Source of the DNA: Mariniradius saccharolyticus AK6
GTDB taxonomy: Bacteria > Bacteroidota > Bacteroidia > Cytophagales > Cyclobacteriaceae
Direction of reading: 5' to 3'
DNA: 64,000 nt
NCBI RefSeq assembly: GCF_000330725.2
Contig: NZ_AMZY02000016.1
Location: 1 to 64,000, forward strand
Below, piece by piece: positions 59,494 through 64,000 of the stretch (its first letter is position 1; each line of letters opens with the position of its first letter). The notes below the pieces were generated by a model, which had not been told where the DNA came from, ran no database searches, and was given only the letters and a program-made list of their open reading frames with translations. The translations under genes and the position numbers were made by a program.

Positions 59494-61032
59494 ATGGCTA
59501 TTTTGATTGATTATATCTGGCAATCCACCTTCGGCCTCCTCGTATTTTATGGAGTCTATCTGGTTTTATTGAAAAAACAAAAAGCATTTAACGTATCTAG
59601 GGCGTACCTAATACTCAGCCCAATTATCGCGTTAATCTGTCCTTTGATCAATATTCCGGTCGAATTTGAAAAGCCAGGTATTTCTCTCAATCAGACTGAG
59701 TTTTTCCGGGCGCTCTCCGAACAGGAGGCGCCCGAAGTTTTTGTAGCCAGTTATGGGCTTCCTGAGGTAACGGTACACAGCACCAAATTGCCAATCATTC
59801 TGGAGATTAAGGATTATCTTTTTCTCGCTTACATTTTTGTCGCAACGGTGCTGTTGACGAGGTTGATTTGGGGTCTCGCGCAAATCAGAGCCCTGTATCA
59901 GCGTGGTTGGTTTCAGGCACATTATGACAGTATCAACAAATGTCTGGTCGTTCCTACTTTCGGGAAAAGTCCCGTGTTTTCATTTTTTAATAGCCTTTTT
60001 TGGGACGATACCGCCGATTTGGAACCCCAGGAAAAGGAAATGATTTACGGGCACGAGCTTGTCCACATACGACAACGCCACTCTTGGGATGTTGTCTATT
60101 TCCAGGTTCTAAGCGTCTTGTTTTGGTTCAATCCATTCATCCACCTCATGCGTCTCGCGATTACCGAACTGCATGAATATCTCGCTGACGATCAAATGGT
60201 GAAACGGAACGATGAGACCAACTCCTATATCAAGTTAATCGCTGCGCAGGCAATTCGCGGCATAGAATTCTCCGTTGGAAGTCATTTCGCAAAATCCTTG
60301 ACACTCTCCCGAATTCAAATGATCAAAAACGGTAAAAACATAAGTCTCATCAAGCTGATTGCGATACTTCCGATCACCGTGCTTTTGATGGGTTTGATTT
60401 CATTACGGGCACCGGACGATATTCGTCAAATGCCTGACCGACTTACATCTACGATCGATGTCATAAAGCAGAAACTCCTCGTATCAAAGGATAGCCTGAC
60501 GATTGGGATCAATATGAAGAAATTGACTGATCCGCAACATTTTGAATACATCAGTGAACTGGAGGGGCAAAAAATCGTCGCACAGATCGGCATGTTCGAA
60601 TATGCTTTTGATGGCATACGAAGTGAGGGCGATTATCGGAAAGTAAGGCAGTTGATTGATAGGCTTCGCGAAAACAGCCTCCTACCTTTGGATGACGAAA
60701 TTTTGAGACCACACGGACCTATCGACCGACGTGCATATTTCCCCGGCAAGCCAGGTGAATGGGAGGAACGAGTGCTGGACATGGTCAATTTGCCGGATTG
60801 GGAACTCAAGATGGGATTGGGCGGAGTGATTGAGATAGAATTTGTGGTCGAAAGAGATGGACGCATTGCCGATCCAATCATCAAACGCAGTATAGGTGGT
60901 GGATTGGACTCGCAGTTCCTCGATGCTTTGTTGGATTCAAACTTGCCGCGTTGGAAGCCAGCCATTTACAAAAATACGCCTGTCAAATCTGTTCAATCAG
61001 TTAGTTTTGGATTCTATCCGAGCTCCTATTGA
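59494..61032 (+). CDS. BlaR1/M56-family membrane metallopeptidase with TonB C-terminal domain
   Basis: The 512-residue protein has N-terminal membrane helices and a cytosolic M56 zinc-protease domain with HELVHIRQRHSWD (about residue 190) and a distal ELHEYLADD glutamate. A helix near residue 290 follows. The C-terminal periplasmic region ends in a TonB-like beta domain (IEFVVERDGRIADPIIKRSIGGGLDSQFLDALL, then WKPA). This layout lets a periplasmic signal trigger cleavage of the BlaI-type repressor encoded immediately upstream. The TonB domain suggests contact with an outer-membrane receptor, though which is unknown. Confidence 0.88.
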   Translation: MAILIDYIWQSTFGLLVFYGVYLVLLKKQKAFNVSRAYLILSPIIALICPLINIPVEFEKPGISLNQTEFFRALSEQEAPEVFVASYGLPEVTVHSTKLPIILEIKDYLFLAYIFVATVLLTRLIWGLAQIRALYQRGWFQAHYDSINKCLVVPTFGKSPVFSFFNSLFWDDTADLEPQEKEMIYGHELVHIRQRHSWDVVYFQVLSVLFWFNPFIHLMRLAITELHEYLADDQMVKRNDETNSYIKLIAAQAIRGIEFSVGSHFAKSLTLSRIQMIKNGKNISLIKLIAILPITVLLMGLISLRAPDDIRQMPDRLTSTIDVIKQKLLVSKDSLTIGINMKKLTDPQHFEYISELEGQKIVAQIGMFEYAFDGIRSEGDYRKVRQLIDRLRENSLLPLDDEILRPHGPIDRRAYFPGKPGEWEERVLDMVNLPDWELKMGLGGVIEIEFVVERDGRIADPIIKRSIGGGLDSQFLDALLDSNLPRWKPAIYKNTPVKSVQSVSFGFYPSSY

Positions 61033-61058
61033 CCATCACTGGATATTGACTCTTTTTG

Positions 61059-61532
61059 TCAATGCAAAATTTCCATCAAGGTACCCGAATTTGCCGACAG
61101 CATTTTCCAATCTTCCAAATTGAAGTAGATTATTGCCATCATCCCAGGAGACAAGATGATAAAATTATCTCCTGAAAAGTAAGAGGCAACCGCCGATATC
61201 CCGGGATTGTGCCCAACCAGTAGGATTGATTTAAATTCCTTTGGCTGCCTACAAATCGCGTCAATGAGTGCACGGGGAATTCCTTCATATAGGCTCTCAT
61301 CTATTTCGAAGTCCAAATCACCCAATTCTGACTCCAAGACAGATTTGGTTTCCAAAGTTCTCTTGGCTGGACTCACCAACAAGTGATCAAAATTTATATT
61401 TTTCCTTTTCAAAAGTTTTGCAAGCTGCAATAACTTCTCCCTCCCAGTAGACGTCAAATTCCGGCCGATATCGCCCGAAACACTGTTTACCGGCGTGGAT
61501 TCACCATGTCTTAAAAGGTATAAAGCAAGCAT
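61059..61532 (-). CDS. SixA-type histidine phosphatase
   Basis: The 157-residue cytosolic protein belongs to the histidine phosphatase (phosphoglycerate mutase-like) superfamily. It has the catalytic LLRHGES at residues 6-12, a second arginine in VSPAKRTLET and the later catalytic histidine in LLVGHNPGIS. It resembles SixA, which removes phosphate from HPt domains. An HPt-only protein is encoded at 33.5 kb, but linkage is speculative. It converges with the M56 gene, 26 bases away. Confidence 0.82.
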   Translation of the reverse strand: MLALYLLRHGESTPVNSVSGDIGRNLTSTGREKLLQLAKLLKRKNINFDHLLVSPAKRTLETKSVLESELGDLDFEIDESLYEGIPRALIDAICRQPKEFKSILLVGHNPGISAVASYFSGDNFIILSPGMMAIIYFNLEDWKMLSANSGTLMEILH

Positions 61533-61683
61533 GCTGGCATAGATCTAGACCACCGAAAGTTGGGGAATTTGGTGGCAATTAAAAAGATGAATAAAAGGAT
61601 TATTTGGATGGCATGTAGATGGATTCTATTTTTAGCGCTTTATTTGGAGCGCTTAAGCGTTCAATTGTTTAAAATTTAGAAGT

Positions 61684-64000
61684 ATGTCGAAGAATCTTGT
61701 AATCGTAGAATCCCCCGCCAAGGCGAAAACAATCGAAGGATACTTGGGAAAGGACTTCAAAGTGGCGTCCAGCTATGGCCACGTTAGGGACCTTCCAAAG
61801 GGGGACAATGCAATCGACATCAAAAACAGGTTCAAGCCGACATACGAAATCACTCCAGATAAAAAGGAAGTCATCAAACAGCTAAAAAGCCTAGTCAAAG
61901 ATGCAGAGACAATCTTCCTCGCAAGTGACGATGACCGTGAGGGAGAAGCCATCTCCTGGCACCTCAAAGAGGTACTTAATCTGAAAGATTCCCAAACCAA
62001 ACGAATCGTGTTCCGGGAAATCACCAAAAATGCGATCCTAAAGGCAATTGAAAGTCCGCGTCAGATAGACATAGACTTGGTCAATGCCCAGCAAGCAAGA
62101 AGGATTTTGGACCGTTTGGTTGGATTTGAACTGTCCCCGATTCTTTGGAAAAAAATAAAGGCAGGACTTTCCGCTGGCAGGGTGCAGTCTGTTGCAGTCC
62201 GGTTGATCGTGGAGCGAGAAAGGGAAATCGAAAAATTCAAGTCTAAATCATCATTTAAAATCACAGCGCTTTTTGATGTAAGCGGAAAAACGCTTTCGGC
62301 TGAACTCCCCAAAAAGTTTGAAACAGAAGAAGACGCTGAACAATTTTTGAAAAACTGTATCGGTGCTGTTTTCAATATTGAGAATCTTGAGAAAAAACCG
62401 AGCAAAAAATCCCCTGCCCCACCATTCACCACGTCCACGCTGCAACAGGAAGCAAGCAGGAAGTTGAGTTTTTCTGTAGCGCAAACCATGTCTGTAGCCC
62501 AAAAACTTTATGAAGCGGGGAAAATCTCCTACATGCGAACCGATAGTGTCAACCTTTCGGAAGAGGCATTGGCGGGAGCCAAAAAGGAAATCCTGAATAG
62601 TTTTGGGCCTGATTTCCACCAACAGCGCAAGTTTTCAACAAAGTCTGAAAGTGCCCAAGAAGCGCACGAAGCGATCCGTCCTACCGATTTTTCAAAACAA
62701 CAGGTTTCGGGTGACCGCAACGAGCAGCGCCTGTATGACTTGATATGGAAGCGTGCGATTGCTTCGCAAATGGCCGAAGCCCAGTTGGAAAGGACGATTG
62801 CGACCATCAGCATTTCGACTGTGCCTGAGAAATTGATTGCCCAAGGAGAAGTGATCAAGTTTGAAGGCTTCCTTAAAGTCTATTTGGAAGATACGGACGA
62901 CGAACCGGATGATGAGGAAAATGGAAACAAAGGGCTTCTTCCCCCATTGACTATAGGTCAAGTCCTGAATTTGACCGAAATGAAAGGCAGGCAGACATTC
63001 AGCAGGCCAGCACCGAGATATACGGAAGCTTCCCTTGTCAAGAAACTTGAAGAAATGGGAATAGGCAGACCTTCAACCTATGCGCCGACCATTTCCACGA
63101 TCCAAAAGCGGGATTATGTCGTGAAGGAATCGAGAGAAGGCCAGGAAAGGAAATACGTGGAAATGAAGATCTCAAAAGGGAACTTCCGAAAGGATTCAAA
63201 AATGGAGATCGCAGGGGCTGACAAGAGCAAGTTGTTTCCGACAAACATAGCTATGGTCGTCAACGATTTCCTCGTTGAGCATTTCCCAAATGTCATCGAC
63301 TATTCTTTCACCGCCAAAGTAGAGAAGGAATTTGATGACATAGCCCACGGCGGTCAAGATTGGCAGGATATGATTGACTCTTTTTATGGAAAATTCCATA
63401 GCAAAGTGGAAGCTACAGCCACCGTCAACCGTTCGGAAATCAACAGTTCGCGGCATTTGGGTATAGATCCTAAATCGGGAAAACCAGTGGTGGCACGTTT
63501 GGGGAGATTTGGTCCCTTGGTGCAAATCGGTGAACAAGACGATGAAGCCAAGCAGTTTGCCAGTATGAAGAAAGGCCAATTCATCGAGAACATTACGTTG
63601 GATGAAGCATTGGAACTTTTCAAACTTCCTCGGGACGTAGGCTTTTTTGAAGACAAGAAAATCGTAGCCGGCGTCGGGAAGTTTGGGCCTTATATCCGCC
63701 ACGACAACAAATTTGTTTCTCTCGGAAAAGAAATGGACCCTCTGAGTATTAGCGAGAGTGAAGCAATCCAATTGATCCTCGACAAGCGTGACGCTGATGA
63801 CAAAAAGATGATCAAGACCTTTTCTGAAAATCCAGATATTCAAATACTAAACGGCAGATGGGGGCCTTACATCAAGTTTGGCAAAGACAATTTCAAAATA
63901 CCAAAAGGAACCGAACCTGAAAGTATTACTTTCGCAGAGGTGACTGAAATCATTGAAAAACAGCCAGATACCTCCAAGAAGAAGGGGAAATTCGTCAAAA
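61684..64000 (+). CDS. topA: DNA topoisomerase I, truncated at the window edge
   Basis: The reading frame is open from the ATG at 61684 to the end of the window (772 codons), so the C-terminus is missing. The N-terminal Toprim domain has VIVESPAKAKTIEGYLG and the metal motif ASDDDREGEA. The catalytic tyrosine is Tyr283 in GKISYMRTDSVN. Near the end, repeats of the form GRFGPLVQIG, GKFGPYIRH and GRWGPYIKFG are the Bacteroidota-type C-terminal repeats. The enzyme relaxes negative supercoils by cutting one strand. Since related proteins are about 780-850 residues, little is missing. Confidence 0.96.
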   Translation, partial: MSKNLVIVESPAKAKTIEGYLGKDFKVASSYGHVRDLPKGDNAIDIKNRFKPTYEITPDKKEVIKQLKSLVKDAETIFLASDDDREGEAISWHLKEVLNLKDSQTKRIVFREITKNAILKAIESPRQIDIDLVNAQQARRILDRLVGFELSPILWKKIKAGLSAGRVQSVAVRLIVEREREIEKFKSKSSFKITALFDVSGKTLSAELPKKFETEEDAEQFLKNCIGAVFNIENLEKKPSKKSPAPPFTTSTLQQEASRKLSFSVAQTMSVAQKLYEAGKISYMRTDSVNLSEEALAGAKKEILNSFGPDFHQQRKFSTKSESAQEAHEAIRPTDFSKQQVSGDRNEQRLYDLIWKRAIASQMAEAQLERTIATISISTVPEKLIAQGEVIKFEGFLKVYLEDTDDEPDDEENGNKGLLPPLTIGQVLNLTEMKGRQTFSRPAPRYTEASLVKKLEEMGIGRPSTYAPTISTIQKRDYVVKESREGQERKYVEMKISKGNFRKDSKMEIAGADKSKLFPTNIAMVVNDFLVEHFPNVIDYSFTAKVEKEFDDIAHGGQDWQDMIDSFYGKFHSKVEATATVNRSEINSSRHLGIDPKSGKPVVARLGRFGPLVQIGEQDDEAKQFASMKKGQFIENITLDEALELFKLPRDVGFFEDKKIVAGVGKFGPYIRHDNKFVSLGKEMDPLSISESEAIQLILDKRDADDKKMIKTFSENPDIQILNGRWGPYIKFGKDNFKIPKGTEPESITFAEVTEIIEKQPDTSKKKGKFVK

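Noticed and set aside
59125-61032. Beta-lactam resistance operon (blaI-blaR1)
   Set aside because: No beta-lactamase or penicillin-binding protein gene is adjacent and the protease carries a TonB domain in place of a penicillin-sensing domain.

Overview
This window looks like chromosomal DNA of a free-living Bacteroidota bacterium, most likely order Cytophagales near Cyclobacteriaceae/Algoriphagus. The placement is inferred from protein families, since no rRNA is present. Supporting signs are promoters of the Bacteroidota type (TTTG, about 19 bases, TAnnTTTG), for example upstream of the tRNA-Glu pair and the CobW gene, a bTHX ribosomal protein gene, OmpA proteins with PD40 repeats, many lipoproteins with Bacteroidota-style acidic export signals after the cysteine, and regulator-propeller/Y_Y_Y sensors. 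No insertion sequences, prophage or CRISPR were seen.

Layout. 0.2-3.4 kb: a secreted M1 aminopeptidase and a Tat-exported Gfo/Idh/MocA oxidoreductase flanked by a degenerate 30-base direct repeat. 3.5-9 kb (minus): small membrane proteins, a DUF2306 protein, a WG-repeat lipoprotein, a DUF4256 protein and a CobW/COG0523 GTPase with a Zur-like operator. 9-27 kb (minus): a beta-1,3-glucan (laminarin-type) utilisation locus. 27-30 kb (plus): its divergent membrane-tethered regulator. 30-32.4 kb: a DASS transporter, an inverted GCAAAG-type repeat block and two tRNA-Glu genes. 32.5-41 kb: housekeeping genes (gap, HPt protein, HI0933-type flavoprotein, HerA-like ATPase, DUF4332, TPR proteins, dapD, a glycosyltransferase). 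41.6-47.6 kb: a DtxR-type regulator with its own palindrome, then a hexuronate operon (LacI regulator divergent from uxaC, an SDR, a small lipoprotein, uxuA). 47.8-57 kb (minus): branching enzyme, bTHX, a second LacI regulator, OmpA/PD40 protein, a deoxyhypusine-synthase-like enzyme, OmpH and an HDAC-family deacetylase. 57-64 kb: AlbA_2 protein, holin-like protein, desaturase, BlaI plus M56/TonB pair, SixA phosphatase and a 3'-truncated topA.

The glucan locus makes biochemical sense as a unit. Surface lipoproteins (GH16 endo-glucanase and two candidate glycan-binding proteins) would cut and hold the polymer. A 1046-residue protein joins a clan GH-A glycosidase to what looks like an outer-membrane barrel. 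A GH17 lipoprotein without an acidic export signal would act in the periplasm. A MelB-type symporter carrying a cytosolic GH17 domain would import oligosaccharides. Inside the cell a second soluble GH17, a GH3 beta-glucosidase and a GH149/GH161-type phosphorylase would finish degradation to glucose and glucose-1-phosphate. No SusC/SusD pair lies in the locus, so the barrel-fused glycosidase and the transporter-glycosidase fusion are the most unusual elements of the window.
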